The notes: generated from the sequence alone by a model not told the origin. DNA of 44,132 nucleotides from Kribbella albertanoniae (GCF_004348455.1 NZ_SMKA01000039.1:1-44132), one strand, 5' to 3'. Counted from the first letter of the stretch, positions 23,961-32,766 are shown. Numbers and translations are program-made.

Positions 23961-24162
23961 TGGTGGCCGGAGACACCTTCTGCTGGCCGGAGACCTGTGG
24001 CCATAGCTCTCCCGCCACAGCTTCCTGTCTCAGGCCCCGACACCACAGCTCCGGCCACCACTGGTGGCCGGAGACCTGCAAAGCGGGCCGGGGACCTATG
24101 GCAACAGGTCTCCAGCCCCCACTTCCTGTCTCGGGGCAGCACATGTGGCCGGGGACGGGAAA
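23961..24162. repeat. Diverged tandem repeat, two units of 101 nt
   Basis: Unit A (23961-24061) and unit B (24062-24162) align without gaps at three anchors: TGGTGGCCGGAGAC (23961/24062), GGCCGG(A/G)GACCT(G/A)TGGC (about 23985/24086) and CTTCCTGTCTC (24021/24122). All are exactly 101 bases apart. Embedded palindromes sit at 23953-23967 and 24051-24071 (10-bp arms around one central base). The period is not a multiple of three and the region lies between convergent genes, so it is noncoding. Confidence 0.75.
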
Positions 24163-24166
24163 TGGG

Positions 24167-24200
24167 AACCGCCCTGCACCGGGTGGGTGCAGGGCGGGTT
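24167..24200 (-). terminator. Strong terminator hairpin of the Tad locus
   Basis: CCGCCCTGCACC (24169-24180) pairs perfectly with GGTGCAGGGCGG (24186-24197) around a 5-nt loop; AACC/GGTT extends it with one bulge. It begins 10 bases beyond the stop of the LysM-BTAD gene (24211). On the minus strand it is followed by TTCCCATTT. It probably terminates the Tad operon and may also stop the convergent peptidase transcript. Confidence 0.85.
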
Positions 24201-24210
24201 CGGTGCTGGG

Positions 24211-27192
24211 TCAGGCGACCTTGGCGGGGCGGTGGTAGCCGGGGAGGAGTTCGTCGACGAGGGCGTCGGTTTCGGACTCGGGGCCTCGGGGGCCGCCGTG
24301 TTTGGCGAGGGCGGCGTAGAGCTGGGTGGCTACGTTGGTGACATCCTGGGTGGTGCCGAAGTGGGCGGCCAGGCGGAGGGTGGCTCGCCAGAGGTCCTCG
24401 GAGGCCGGCGAGAAGCTGAGGCCGGTCTGGAGGGCTGTGCGGGCTGTGTGGCCGTCGTTGTGGGTCAGGCTGGCTTCGGCCAGCTTCAGCGCTGCGTCGA
24501 CCACTGCCTCGACCATGCGGCGTTCGATGCCGGAGGCTGCCAGCCACGAGTAGCGGCCTGCTGGGATGTTGGCCCAGGCAGGGCCGTGGACGAGGCTGAG
24601 GGCGGTGGAGAGGGCTGCTCTCGGGTCCCCCTGCATCGTCGACTGCTTGGCGAGGGTGCGGAAGACATCCCAGTCGACGCGGACGATGCTGCGGTTCAGC
24701 ATCCAGCGGCCGGACTCATCGGCGTACATGGCGTCGTTGCCGACCCAGCGGCGGGTGTGCTCCAGGGCGGAGTCACGCAGTTCGTCGCTGATGCCGCGCG
24801 GCCAGATGGCGCCGGCCAGCACGTTCGGGTGGACGCCGTAGTCCTGGCTGGACAGGAAGGCGATGATCTCGGTGGAGAGCGCGATCCGGCCGTCGTCGAT
24901 CGGGCCGCGGGCATCCACCTCGACCGGGCCGAGCAGGTCGACCTCGACCGGCGCGGGCAGGCTGAGATCGGTGGTCGAGAACTCGTACGCCGGCATGTTC
25001 TGCTCGGTACGGCGCTTGTCCAGCGCATCCGACTCGGCCGCCTCGAAGAGGGCCACCAGGTCGCTGACCTGCTCCGGCGTGACCGTGTGCGCCTCGACCT
25101 CGAGGCCGAGCAGGCGGCAGACGGCCTGGTTCTTCTCGTCGACGACGAATCGCCACGGCGAACTGATCACGTCACCGACCACGACGACCGCGATGCCACG
25201 CCGCGGGTCCGCGGCGAGCCGGTTCAACTGGTCCTGCTCCTCCGGCGACGGCGGGGCCGAGACGAAGATGATCTCCGCGCCCCACAGCGCCGTGTCCGGA
25301 TGCGAAGTGCGGGCATCGGCGACCGAGGCGACGTTCCGGCGTTCGCAGGCCTGGACCTGGGCGTCGGTACGGCGGGTCACCTCGGCGAGCGCGGTGTCGA
25401 GCCGGACCCAGTAGCTCAGGCGGCCCGGGGCCAGCGACGACAGGTCGTCACCGAACCCGACCATGCTCACGTGCGCACCCTCGGACCACAGGTTGGTGGC
25501 CAGCTCGACGGCCAGCGAACCGACCACGTCGCGGGAGGCCGAGTTGACGCCACCGAAGCTGACGATGCCGTTCGCGGTGTCGAGGTCGACGAGCACGGTC
25601 GCGCCGTCGGCGTTCTGACCGATGGTGACAAGCGTCGGGTACGGCGCCGGCGCGGTGATCTCACCGGTCGGGGCGTAGCCGCGGCGCAGCGTCCACCGGG
25701 TGCCCTCGGCGATGGCCTGCCAAGGACCGGGAGGCGCGGACTGCGCTTCGTACGGGTCGAGGACCAGCGTGAGCGCGCTCGTGGTCACCAGCGCGGCAAC
25801 CACCTTCGGCATCGGACGGTTGGTCTTGGCCATGTCCGCGCCGAGCTGACGCAGCGCGGCGTCCACGAACTGAGCGGTCGGGATGTCGGACGCGAGTCGC
25901 AGACCGACCTCGGTCTGCCGGTGGCCGGCAGCCTTCGGGCCCGGACCCTGCGCCCAGCCCCGGCGGCGCTTGAGCGCCAGCGCGAGACCGGCGGCAAGCA
26001 GCGTGCCGCCGAAACCGTAGATCCCGGCCTGAGTGAGGTCGAAGCCCTGGTCAGCCGCGACCGGGACAACCTCGGGCACCTTGGTACCGCCCGCGGCCGG
26101 GTCGCCCGGCTGGGACTCCCCCACCTTCGGGTCGTGCGCGGGAATCCCGGTGTTCGGGTCGCCCGGCTTGATGTTCTTGGCGCCGGGATCGCCCGCGACG
26201 CCGCCGATCGTGACCGACGAGCCCTTCTCGATGCCCTGCTCGGCCCAGCGGCTCCCCTGCTCAGGAGTCGCGACCTTGGTGGGCTTGCTCACCGAGGTCT
26301 TCGTGACGGTCTTGGTCGGCTTGACCTCGTGGGACTTGCCGTCCTGCTCGATGTTGACCCGAACCGTGTGCACGCCGGCGCCCTTGGCATCGGCTGGCAG
26401 GCGCACCTGCCAGCCGGGCATGATCAGATCCGGATTCGTGAGGCGGCGGCCGTCCGGCTGCAGCTTGTTCTTGTTGAGGTCGTAGATCTCCTTGTACCGC
26501 CGCCCCTCGCCCAGATACCGCTCGGCGATGTCCCACAGGCAGTCGTAGTTCCGGCCCTGCGGCGGCTTGACCTCTGTGTACTTGACGACCTGACCCGTCT
26601 GGTCGTTGTTCGTCCGTACGCCGGTCGCCGTCTTCGTCGTCTGCTGCGTGGAACCGGACAGCACAGAGCTCCGCTGCTCGGTCTGGCGGAAGGAGGAGCC
26701 GGACTCGTGCTCACCGCCCTGTACGACGGAAACCGAGGTCGGAACCGTGCCAGGGCTGGTCGTGACCGCACTGGCCACGGGAAGGCTCACGCTGGCAGCA
26801 CCGGCGATCAGTACGACGGTGGAGATCAGGCGACGGGCCACGGTCTGCGAACCGCCACCGAGCGGGATCCGTGGTGACAACCCGTGCCCACGAATCTCGG
26901 AGACCGCCTCCACCAGCAGGCAGACCACGAAGTGCAGCCATGCCACCCAGATGAAGAACGCGAAGATCCCGAGCACCGCCCGGATGTCCAGCTCGTCGAA
27001 CAGGACGTTCCACTTCGGCATCTGGTCCGGCCACGGCGTCCCGAAGAAGCGCACCAGCACATAAGGCACCCCACCGACGATCGCCACGATCGCCAGCAGC
27101 GCCACGAACCCCTTCAGCCGATCCGCACCCGGACTGGCCGACCGCTGCTGCGGCAACCTCGCCGACCGCACCGGCTCACCGGTCTTCACCAT
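24211..27192 (-). CDS. Membrane-bound LysM, winged-helix and BTAD-domain protein
   Basis: A 993-aa multi-domain protein. Three transmembrane segments near the N-terminus (about 27-48, 71-95 and 121-143) are followed by a Ser/Thr-rich stretch and a LysM-like domain (about 203-267, CLWDIAERYLGEGRRYKEIYDLNKN...LIMPGWQVRLP). After a Lys/Pro/Gly linker comes a fourth helix (about 389-408) with a KRRRG stop. The cytoplasmic part has an alpha/beta region (about 430-720), then a winged-helix segment (about 748-840) and a BTAD tetratricopeptide-like domain (about 845-975) as in SARP/AfsR regulators. The layout places LysM outside and the BTAD inside, hinting at envelope-to-cytoplasm signalling. It is the last gene of the Tad locus, with GGAGGAG 5 bases before ATG 27192. 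Confidence 0.9.
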   Translation of the reverse strand: MVKTGEPVRSARLPQQRSASPGADRLKGFVALLAIVAIVGGVPYVLVRFFGTPWPDQMPKWNVLFDELDIRAVLGIFAFFIWVAWLHFVVCLLVEAVSEIRGHGLSPRIPLGGGSQTVARRLISTVVLIAGAASVSLPVASAVTTSPGTVPTSVSVVQGGEHESGSSFRQTEQRSSVLSGSTQQTTKTATGVRTNNDQTGQVVKYTEVKPPQGRNYDCLWDIAERYLGEGRRYKEIYDLNKNKLQPDGRRLTNPDLIMPGWQVRLPADAKGAGVHTVRVNIEQDGKSHEVKPTKTVTKTSVSKPTKVATPEQGSRWAEQGIEKGSSVTIGGVAGDPGAKNIKPGDPNTGIPAHDPKVGESQPGDPAAGGTKVPEVVPVAADQGFDLTQAGIYGFGGTLLAAGLALALKRRRGWAQGPGPKAAGHRQTEVGLRLASDIPTAQFVDAALRQLGADMAKTNRPMPKVVAALVTTSALTLVLDPYEAQSAPPGPWQAIAEGTRWTLRRGYAPTGEITAPAPYPTLVTIGQNADGATVLVDLDTANGIVSFGGVNSASRDVVGSLAVELATNLWSEGAHVSMVGFGDDLSSLAPGRLSYWVRLDTALAEVTRRTDAQVQACERRNVASVADARTSHPDTALWGAEIIFVSAPPSPEEQDQLNRLAADPRRGIAVVVVGDVISSPWRFVVDEKNQAVCRLLGLEVEAHTVTPEQVSDLVALFEAAESDALDKRRTEQNMPAYEFSTTDLSLPAPVEVDLLGPVEVDARGPIDDGRIALSTEIIAFLSSQDYGVHPNVLAGAIWPRGISDELRDSALEHTRRWVGNDAMYADESGRWMLNRSIVRVDWDVFRTLAKQSTMQGDPRAALSTALSLVHGPAWANIPAGRYSWLAASGIERRMVEAVVDAALKLAEASLTHNDGHTARTALQTGLSFSPASEDLWRATLRLAAHFGTTQDVTNVATQLYAALAKHGGPRGPESETDALVDELLPGYHRPAKVA

Positions 27193-27222
27193 GCTCGCTC
27201 CTCCGTCCCCGTCCCCACCACG

Positions 27223-28167
27223 TCACCCACCGATAGCCTGCACTTCCTGCACAGGCAACCGCTGCACAGCGTGGACGTCCGCCGACCCCAGCGGGTTCCA
27301 CTCCGGCGGGCCGACCCAGTACGACACGTCCCACGTGATCGTCAGCTTCACCGTGTACATCCCGTCCGGCTGGCTGGCACTCGACTTCTTGTAGACGTGC
27401 TTGCACGTGCTCATCTGAGTGAACGGGTCACTCGTCTCGTCGTACCCATCGGTGTCACCGGCCGGGACCACACCCATCGGGCAAACGAACGGCGGTGTCC
27501 CGTCGCCGGGATCGACGATCATCTTCCCGACCAGCCCACGCATCACGAAGTCGTGACTACCGCCCCAGTACATGTCCTGGTAGTCCGGCCCGGACTGGTT
27601 CTTCAGGATGTACGAGGTGTCCGGAGTCAGTGAGAAGTACGCCGGTACGTTCACGCGTGGCGTGTACGTCGGCTTGACCTGCAGCACGGGGTCCGGATAG
27701 CTGTTGTGGAACTCGTCCCAGAACTCGTCCATGTACCCCCTGTCCGGGCACTGGTTCTGTTCTTCCGGGCCGACCGGGACGATCGCGCGCTCGATGTGGA
27801 CATCCCTGCCGCCGTCTTTGCTGTTCAGGTTGTAGTCGACGATCGTGAGCCGCAGCCGCCACTTCTTGCCCTCGGGCGCCGGCGGCAACGCGATCCCCTG
27901 CGGCACGTCCAGATCGCGGCACGGGATGAACACGTTGTTCCCGAGCCGGTCCTTCCAGGTCGGAATGGGCTGGCCGCTGCCGTAGGTGACCAGGCCGTTG
28001 CTGCACCAGGCGCCGAAGCCGATGGAGTTCACGTACATGCTGCAGCTGCGAGTCCCCTGCTGCACCGTCTCGCCGTCACCGGCGGACGCGGTGCTGGCAC
28101 CAGGGAAAATCAGCAGCGTGAGCACGGTACCCAGGGCGATCAGCCCGCGTCCCACGCGATTGCGCAT
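27223..28167 (-). CDS. Secreted PKD-like protein of the Tad locus
   Basis: A 314-aa exported protein. A signal peptide at 1 to about 29 (hydrophobic LIALGTVLTLLIFPGASTASA) is followed by a Cys-containing body. The C-terminal part (MIVDPGDGTPPFVCP...CKHVYKKSS...YTVKLTITWDVSYW) resembles a PKD beta-sandwich. There are about seven Cys in the mature protein, probably disulphide-bonded outside the cell. Start ATG 28167 has GGAG 5 bases before it; the GTG two codons earlier does not. It lies 30 bases upstream of the LysM-BTAD gene. Its function is unknown, probably an accessory to the surface pilus. Confidence 0.82.
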   Translation of the reverse strand: MRNRVGRGLIALGTVLTLLIFPGASTASAGDGETVQQGTRSCSMYVNSIGFGAWCSNGLVTYGSGQPIPTWKDRLGNNVFIPCRDLDVPQGIALPPAPEGKKWRLRLTIVDYNLNSKDGGRDVHIERAIVPVGPEEQNQCPDRGYMDEFWDEFHNSYPDPVLQVKPTYTPRVNVPAYFSLTPDTSYILKNQSGPDYQDMYWGGSHDFVMRGLVGKMIVDPGDGTPPFVCPMGVVPAGDTDGYDETSDPFTQMSTCKHVYKKSSASQPDGMYTVKLTITWDVSYWVGPPEWNPLGSADVHAVQRLPVQEVQAIGG

Positions 28168-28269
28168 TCTCACTCCAGAAGTCGTCCTAGCGGCAGATTA
28201 TCTTCGACCGAGGGCATAGTGCCCGTTATCCGGTCCCCCGTCACCTATTCGGAATAACGAAATTCAGGT
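28168..28269 (-). promoter_or_regulatory. 102-nt gap inside the Tad gene run, possible internal promoter
   Basis: This is one of the two larger gaps within the Tad run. It is relatively AT-rich near 28197-28202, has a -10-like TAATCT on the minus strand (28196-28201), a small GGGCA/TGCCC hairpin (about 28213-28225) and the partial palindrome TATTCGGAATA. A promoter for the last two genes is possible, but I see no clear -35. Confidence 0.3.
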
Positions 28270-28923
28270 CTAGGCCGGATATTTCACACCGGCACAGCTG
28301 ATCCCGGTGGACGGGCCGATCCGGTACGGCCGCCACCCCAGTCCCGTCTTGATCATGTCGATCGCCTGCGGCTGACCGCCAGGCGCCTTCAGTGTCCAGC
28401 CCTTGGCCTTCGGGTCCCAGTACTGCGTGGTCTGCGACCGGCAGGTCTTCACCCGGACGACCCCCAGCGGCTGGTTCGCGATCCCGCGCACGACCACGCT
28501 GCCCGGTGGTTTCATCACCCAGCCGTTGACCTTGGCATCGACGATGACCTGACCGGCGTCCGCGTAGAAGTAGGCGGGGAACTTGTTCTTCACGATGTCC
28601 ACGTTCTTGGTGACCAGTGCTTCGTAGTACAGCGGCAGTGACTGCACGAGCCCTTCGACGGCGGGAGTGCTCGCGAAGTTCCCGGGAACGACGATGACGT
28701 TGACCTTCTTGGTCGCAGTCGACGTCGGGGCGCTGGGCTCCGTCGTCGGGGCTGTGCTCGGCGGCGTGGAACTGCCCGCGGACGGCGTCGGCGTACTGGA
28801 CGACTCGGAGCCACCGCCGGCCGGGACAGGGCGGCCACCGTCGGTGGAGTTGCCGCCGCAGCCGGCCAGCAGCACGACGCCGGCCAGGGCGGCGACCGTC
28901 AGAGAAGCACTACGCACGGTCAT
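28270..28923 (-). CDS. Lipoprotein of the Tad locus
   Basis: A 217-aa lipoprotein: a short signal peptide ending in the lipobox LAGC (Cys22), then a Ser/Thr/Pro linker (about 25-72) typical of wall-spanning tethers. The roughly 145-aa globular domain that follows begins VNVIVVPGNFASTPAVEGLVQSLPLYYEALVTKNVD; it resembles small lumazine/SnoaL-like or DUF6318-type domains but is not firmly identified. AAGGA precedes ATG 28923 closely. It starts 5 bases after the TadG-like gene, so it is part of the same operon. Confidence 0.8.
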   Translation of the reverse strand: MTVRSASLTVAALAGVVLLAGCGGNSTDGGRPVPAGGGSESSSTPTPSAGSSTPPSTAPTTEPSAPTSTATKKVNVIVVPGNFASTPAVEGLVQSLPLYYEALVTKNVDIVKNKFPAYFYADAGQVIVDAKVNGWVMKPPGSVVVRGIANQPLGVVRVKTCRSQTTQYWDPKAKGWTLKAPGGQPQAIDMIKTGLGWRPYRIGPSTGISCAGVKYPA

Positions 28924-28928
28924 GGTCC

Positions 28929-29741
28929 TTAACGTCCGAGGCTTGGTGGGAGGGAGTTCTGCGGCGGCATGAGGGCAGCTGGGGCGCCGCCACCCGGCGG
29001 CGTGCTGGTGACCGTCCCGGGCGACCCTGTCGGGCTCTCCTCACCGTCCGTCGGAGTCGGGCTCGGTGTCGGCGTGATGCTCGGCGTACAGGTCGCTGGG
29101 AACGGGATGGGCGGGAACAGGGTCCAGGTCGGTGTCGGCGATCCGATCGTCCACTTCGGGCACGGCACGTTCAGGGTCGGCGGGACCGCCGTACTCGAGA
29201 TCGTTGCGCCGGGCCCCTGCGGGCCGGTGCTCACGAAGATCGGCGGGATCGTCGGGCTGTCGTTGTTCTTCTCGACGCCCTGTTCCGCGTGGGCGGTGCC
29301 GGTGCCGGTGGACTTGAGGGTGGTTTTGCCGATGAGGCCTAGGAACGTTGTTTTGTTGGCTATGCCGACGGAGATGTCCACCTGGTCGGTGGTGAGTTGG
29401 GTGGGGGCGCAGGAGGTCACGGTGGGGTCGTTGGAGGAGACCTGGGCGCAGAAGTCGGCGATGGCGATGGCCGCCTTCGCGGTGTCGATCTTGGCTTCGG
29501 CGGTGTTGAGCTCGATGGTGGCGGCGCCTACCCGAGCGGCTTCCTGCGCGTAGCCGACGGCTCGGGAGCGGGCGCCGAGCTGGCGGCCGCCGTCGATGAC
29601 GAGGCCGGCCAGAGTGAAGATCATCACGGCCAGGATGGCGACGGCGGGGCTGAGAGCGCCGCGGGCGCGCACGTGATGGTTGTCCGGGGCATCGATGCGA
29701 AAGAAGTCGACGATGCGGGAGCGGTGGTTATCCGGTGCCAT
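28929..29741 (-). CDS. TadG-like pilus assembly protein
   Basis: A 270-aa protein with a charged N-terminus, RGALSPAVAILAVMIFTLAGLVIDGGRQLGARSRAVGYAQEAAR (TadG/TadE-like N-terminal helix about 28-50), an extracellular domain and a long Pro/Ser/Thr-rich tail. Unlike the two TadE proteins it lacks a Glu at +5 after the Gly, as usual for TadG, so it is probably not cleaved by the prepilin peptidase. ATG 29741 (GGGGAG, 6 bases) is preferred to the GTG just before. The start lies within the 3' end of the upstream tadE gene, indicating tight coupling. Confidence 0.82.
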   Translation of the reverse strand: MAPDNHRSRIVDFFRIDAPDNHHVRARGALSPAVAILAVMIFTLAGLVIDGGRQLGARSRAVGYAQEAARVGAATIELNTAEAKIDTAKAAIAIADFCAQVSSNDPTVTSCAPTQLTTDQVDISVGIANKTTFLGLIGKTTLKSTGTGTAHAEQGVEKNNDSPTIPPIFVSTGPQGPGATISSTAVPPTLNVPCPKWTIGSPTPTWTLFPPIPFPATCTPSITPTPSPTPTDGEESPTGSPGTVTSTPPGGGAPAALMPPQNSLPPSLGR

Positions 29742-30189
29742 CACGGACTCCCCGGTACGGGTCGACGCTCGACGTGAAGCGTTTGGTGATGGTGGTGTCG
29801 CCGCCGAGGCCGAGGAAGCTGAGGTCGCGGTAGTCGATGGTGCAGGTGACCTCGACGGACAGTGGGGCGCCGGCGGCGAGGGTGGTGGTGATCAAGCCGC
29901 TGGCGGATTCCTTGCAGGACTTGACGGCCTGGCCCATGGTGCGGGTGACGGCGTCGTTGACGCGGACCTGGGCGTCGGTCTGGGAGCGGGACATGCTGGC
30001 GGCGCGAGCGCCGTCGCGGGCCGCGCTCTCGGCCAGAGCCGTGGTCTGGAAATAGCGGCCGGCGGCGAGCAGGAACATGAACAGGAGCAGCAGGATCGGC
30101 GCGAGCACCACCATCTCGAGCGCCATCGTGCCGCGGTCGCCGCGCCGGCAACCAGCGGCAAGGCGCGCCGACAACTGGGGCCGCCTCAC
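29728..30189 (-). CDS. TadE-family pseudopilin
   Basis: A 153-aa protein. The class III leader has a basic stretch ending RRGDRG and then TMALEMVVLAPILLLLFMFLLAAGRYF, with Gly20 at -1 and Glu25 at +5, the signature recognised by TadV/CpaA prepilin peptidases. The C-terminal ectodomain has two Cys. The GTG start (30189) overlaps the upstream TGA as GTGA. It is a minor subunit of the Flp/Tad fibre. Confidence 0.9.
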   Translation of the reverse strand: MRRPQLSARLAAGCRRGDRGTMALEMVVLAPILLLLFMFLLAAGRYFQTTALAESAARDGARAASMSRSQTDAQVRVNDAVTRTMGQAVKSCKESASGLITTTLAAGAPLSVEVTCTIDYRDLSFLGLGGDTTITKRFTSSVDPYRGVRDGTG

Positions 30190-30644
30190 TTGTCCGCCTC
30201 GAACTGCTCGATCGGCCCGGTCGCCGTCCGCTCCACGTGCAGCTCCAGACCGGGGACCAGCGAAACCGTGTCACCACTGACGGTGAACGAGACCATGCCA
30301 GCTGGGTTGTTGTACGTCGGTGAGGTCACCGACGCGTTCTGTAACGTCGTGCCGGCCAGCTGATTCACGTACGCCTCGATGTCGACCCGGACCTTCTCCC
30401 CCACCGCCGGGCTGTACACCGGCGGCTGCACCAGCCGCAGCCGGGAAACGCCTTCCTGGGCGGCGTTCAGCGCGACCGAGCGGCCGTACAGGTAGAGCGC
30501 CGTCTGGATCGAGACGAAGATCAGCGCCATGATCGTCGGCGCGAGGATGGCGAGCTCGAGTGAGCTCGCCCCACGCTCGGAGCGCCGCCTCGGGCGGCAC
30601 CTCGATCGGCGGGCGCGCGCGGCGGTCGGGGGGCGGACCGGCAC
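30186..30644 (-). CDS. TadE-family pseudopilin (second)
   Basis: A 152-aa protein with a very Arg-rich leader (residues 1-24) ending RSERG, then ASSLELAILAPTIMALIFVSIQTALYLYGRSVALNAAQEG. Gly25 is at -1 and Glu30 at +5. The ectodomain is small and Cys-free. The start is GTG 30644, six bases after the stop of the Flp-like gene, with no good ribosome-binding site, so translation probably depends on the upstream gene. Confidence 0.88.
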   Translation of the reverse strand: MPVRPPTAARARRSRCRPRRRSERGASSLELAILAPTIMALIFVSIQTALYLYGRSVALNAAQEGVSRLRLVQPPVYSPAVGEKVRVDIEAYVNQLAGTTLQNASVTSPTYNNPAGMVSFTVSGDTVSLVPGLELHVERTATGPIEQFEADK

Positions 30645-30650
30645 GATGGG

Positions 30651-30869
30651 TCAGCCGTTCTCGATCTCGCCGGTGCGCTTGTCGATGACACGCCGCACCA
30701 CGAGGCCGATGGCCAGCGCGGCCGCGACCAGGATCGCCGAGATGATGGCCCACTCCAGCGCGGAGGCGCCGAGCTCCGTGCGGCCCTGCTTGGCCCGGGC
30801 CCGCTGTGCGTGCGCCCGGGCGACCGCGTAGCCGGTCATCGCGCGCCAGAACTGCAGTTCGGTGTTCAT
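30651..30869 (-). CDS. Flp/TadE-like prepilin, 72 aa
   Basis: A short pilin-like protein: a basic leader of 34 residues ending TELG, then ASALEWAIISAILVAAALAIGLVVRRVIDKRTGEIENG. Gly34 is at -1 and Glu39 at +5. Small size and a helix close to the C-terminus are typical of the major Flp pilin. ATG 30869 is chosen with AAGG 7 bases upstream; an in-frame GTG at 30884 overlaps the AAGGAG. It is first in the pilin gene run and preceded by a hairpin. Confidence 0.85.
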   Translation of the reverse strand: MNTELQFWRAMTGYAVARAHAQRARAKQGRTELGASALEWAIISAILVAAALAIGLVVRRVIDKRTGEIENG

Positions 30870-30888
30870 CCGTATGCCTTCCACTCCT

Positions 30889-30930
30889 TGAGGCCGGGGC
30901 TGGCCTCAGTATGCCCTGTACGACGGACAG
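30889..30930 (-). promoter_or_regulatory. Hairpin and dyad upstream of the prepilin gene
   Basis: TGAGGCC (30889-30895) and GGCCTCA (30902-30908) form a 7-bp stem with a 6-nt loop, immediately upstream of an AAGGAG. A second imperfect dyad CTGTACGACGGACAG lies at 30916-30930. In the 88-base gap between tadC and the pilin gene these may mark an mRNA-processing or attenuation point that sets pilin abundance relative to the machinery, or an internal promoter. Confidence 0.4.
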
Positions 30931-30957
30931 AACTCTGCTCCGGATCCGTACCCGTTT

Positions 30958-31872
30958 TCAGCTGCCCAGGATCGCGATCGCGGCCGGGAATCCGAGGAAC
31001 AGCATGAACGCCGCGCACATCACCAGCTGGGCGACCAGCATCGACTGCGACCGCTCACCCGCCTTGCCTTCCACATCGGCAAGCTCTTTGCGGCGCAGCG
31101 ACGCGGCCCGGGCCAGCAGCGAGGCGCGGATCTTCGCGCCCTCGTCACCGGCCAGCGCGAGCGCCGACGCCAGGTCCCGCAGTTCCTCGACGCCCAGGTC
31201 CTCGCCCAGGCGGGCCATCGCGTCCCAGGGCGTGATGCCGATCAGGCGCGCGTTGGCCAGCGCCTGCCGGATCCGCGCCATCGCCCAGTGGTCGCCGATC
31301 GTGGACGCCGTCATCAGCGCCTCGGGCAGACCACGGCCACCGGCCAGGTTCATCGCGACCAGGTCGAGGAAGCTGCCGACCACGTGCCGGAAGTCCCGTC
31401 GCCGTGCCTCCGCCTCCTGGCGCAGCGCCAGGTCCGGCAGGAAGAACGCGAAGGCCATCGCGCCCAGCGTGACGATGGCCGGTGTCGCACCGGGGACGCC
31501 GAAGCCGAGCGCATCGAACAGGAACAACACGATCGGGATGAAGATCATCGCGCCGAGCGCGAAGAACACCTTGGTGGCCAGCATCGCGGCGAACGGCTGG
31601 TTCATCACCGCGAGGTCGCGGCGCAGTTTGCCGAAGGCCCAGCCGCGCGCGTTCGCTTCAGCCTCGAGCCGCTGGCCGAGCGTGTGCCGCGCCTTGTCGA
31701 TGCCGCCGAGCACGCGCTCCCCGGCCGCGCTCGTGGTGACACCGCCACCGCCGCGGCCGGCGTCGATCCGGGCGATGGTCGAGAGCACGTTGGCCCGCGG
31801 CCGGATCAGCATCCGCACCAGCAGGTACGCGCCGAGCCCCACCAGGGCACCGGTGAAGAAGGCCCACATCAT
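30958..31872 (-). CDS. tadC: Type II secretion F-domain protein TadC
   Basis: A 304-aa inner-membrane platform protein of the Tad pilus. It has an N-terminal helix (about 2-21), a paired helix (about 100-120 and 130-148), then the cytoplasmic T2SSF domain (FRHVVGSFLDLVAMNLAGGRGLPEALMTAS...) and a last helix (about 282-302). The start ATG 31872 overlaps the tadB stop as ATGA. With TadB it forms the membrane base for the CpaF motor. Confidence 0.9.
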   Translation of the reverse strand: MMWAFFTGALVGLGAYLLVRMLIRPRANVLSTIARIDAGRGGGGVTTSAAGERVLGGIDKARHTLGQRLEAEANARGWAFGKLRRDLAVMNQPFAAMLATKVFFALGAMIFIPIVLFLFDALGFGVPGATPAIVTLGAMAFAFFLPDLALRQEAEARRRDFRHVVGSFLDLVAMNLAGGRGLPEALMTASTIGDHWAMARIRQALANARLIGITPWDAMARLGEDLGVEELRDLASALALAGDEGAKIRASLLARAASLRRKELADVEGKAGERSQSMLVAQLVMCAAFMLFLGFPAAIAILGS

Positions 31873-32762
31873 CCGCCCACCACCTCCATCCGCTGGTCGA
31901 CCGGCTTCTGGCTGCCACCGATCAGGAATCGCTCCGGTACCTCGATCTTCGCCAGCCGGCGTAGCCAGACCAGGCCGACCGCGTAGAGCGCGATCACGAT
32001 GAACAGCACGAACTGCCCGATGAAGCTCGTGTACGGCGCGACGTACGCCGGGTTGAACAGGACCAGCGCGGCCGCGACCAGCAGTGTGATCGCGACGACC
32101 ACCTGGACCGACCGCCGGGTGGAACGCCGTTCGGCTGCGACCTTCCGCCGTACGTCGAGTTCCTCGCGGGCGGAGTCGGCCAGCGCACTGAGGACCTCGC
32201 GCAGACCGGGACCGCGCAGCCGTGCGTTCAGGACCAACGCGGCCACGATCAGGTCGGCGGACGGGTCGTCGAGGTCGTCGGCGAAACGCATGAGTGCCGA
32301 GGGCAACGGTTCGCGGATCCGCAGCCGGTCGACCAGCAGGTTCAGGCCGGGCTTGATCGCGGGGGCCGCGTTCACCGCGGTCGCGGGGATGGCCTGCTCC
32401 AGACCGACTGCACCGGCGATGGTATCGCGCAGAGCCTCGGTCCAGGTGGCCAATGCCTCAAGGCGCTCGATGGCACGCCGTTCCTCACCGGTACCGCCGA
32501 AGAAGCGGTCGGCCAGCGCGGCCAGCAGCCCGAGGGCCGCGGCCAGGACCAGCCACCGGGTGACAGCCAGTACGACGAGGCCGACGCCGATGCCGGTGCC
32601 GAAGCGGACGAGGTTCTTCCGATTGTCGACGCTCCCGCCACGGCGGAACATCGACGGCGTCTCGTCACGCGGCTCGGTACCGCGGATCGCGACGATGAGC
32701 AGCAGTACTGCGCCACCGACGACCGCTCCGCAGAGCAGGGCCAACAGGGTCTCGTTACTCAT
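31869..32762 (-). CDS. tadB: Type II secretion F-domain protein TadB
   Basis: A 297-aa platform protein. It has an N-terminal helix (about 5-26), helices around 52-85, the T2SSF cytoplasmic domain (WTEALRDTIAGAVGLEQAIPATA...ADLIVAALVLNARLRGPGLREVLSALADSAREEL) and two C-terminal helices. The frame is open to 32873, but ATG 32762 (MSNETLLALLCGAVVGG) places the first helix correctly and begins 4 bases after the cpaF stop. It overlaps tadC by ATGA. Confidence 0.9.
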   Translation of the reverse strand: MSNETLLALLCGAVVGGAVLLLIVAIRGTEPRDETPSMFRRGGSVDNRKNLVRFGTGIGVGLVVLAVTRWLVLAAALGLLAALADRFFGGTGEERRAIERLEALATWTEALRDTIAGAVGLEQAIPATAVNAAPAIKPGLNLLVDRLRIREPLPSALMRFADDLDDPSADLIVAALVLNARLRGPGLREVLSALADSAREELDVRRKVAAERRSTRRSVQVVVAITLLVAAALVLFNPAYVAPYTSFIGQFVLFIVIALYAVGLVWLRRLAKIEVPERFLIGGSQKPVDQRMEVVGG

Positions 32763-32766
32763 CTCG

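Noticed and set aside
23961..24162. Repeats considered as a CRISPR array or mobile element end
   Set aside because: There are only two diverged 101-nt units without spacers, no cas or transposase gene and no target-site duplication.
24064..26877. A 937-codon open frame on the plus strand
   Set aside because: It lies antisense to the LysM-BTAD gene, is made of Arg/Gly/Val-rich shadow sequence and has no domain; it is a by-product of GC-rich codon usage.
28213..28225. GGGCA/TGCCC stem as a terminator inside the Tad run
   Set aside because: The stem has only 5 bp with a 3-nt loop and no T-tract; too weak to call.
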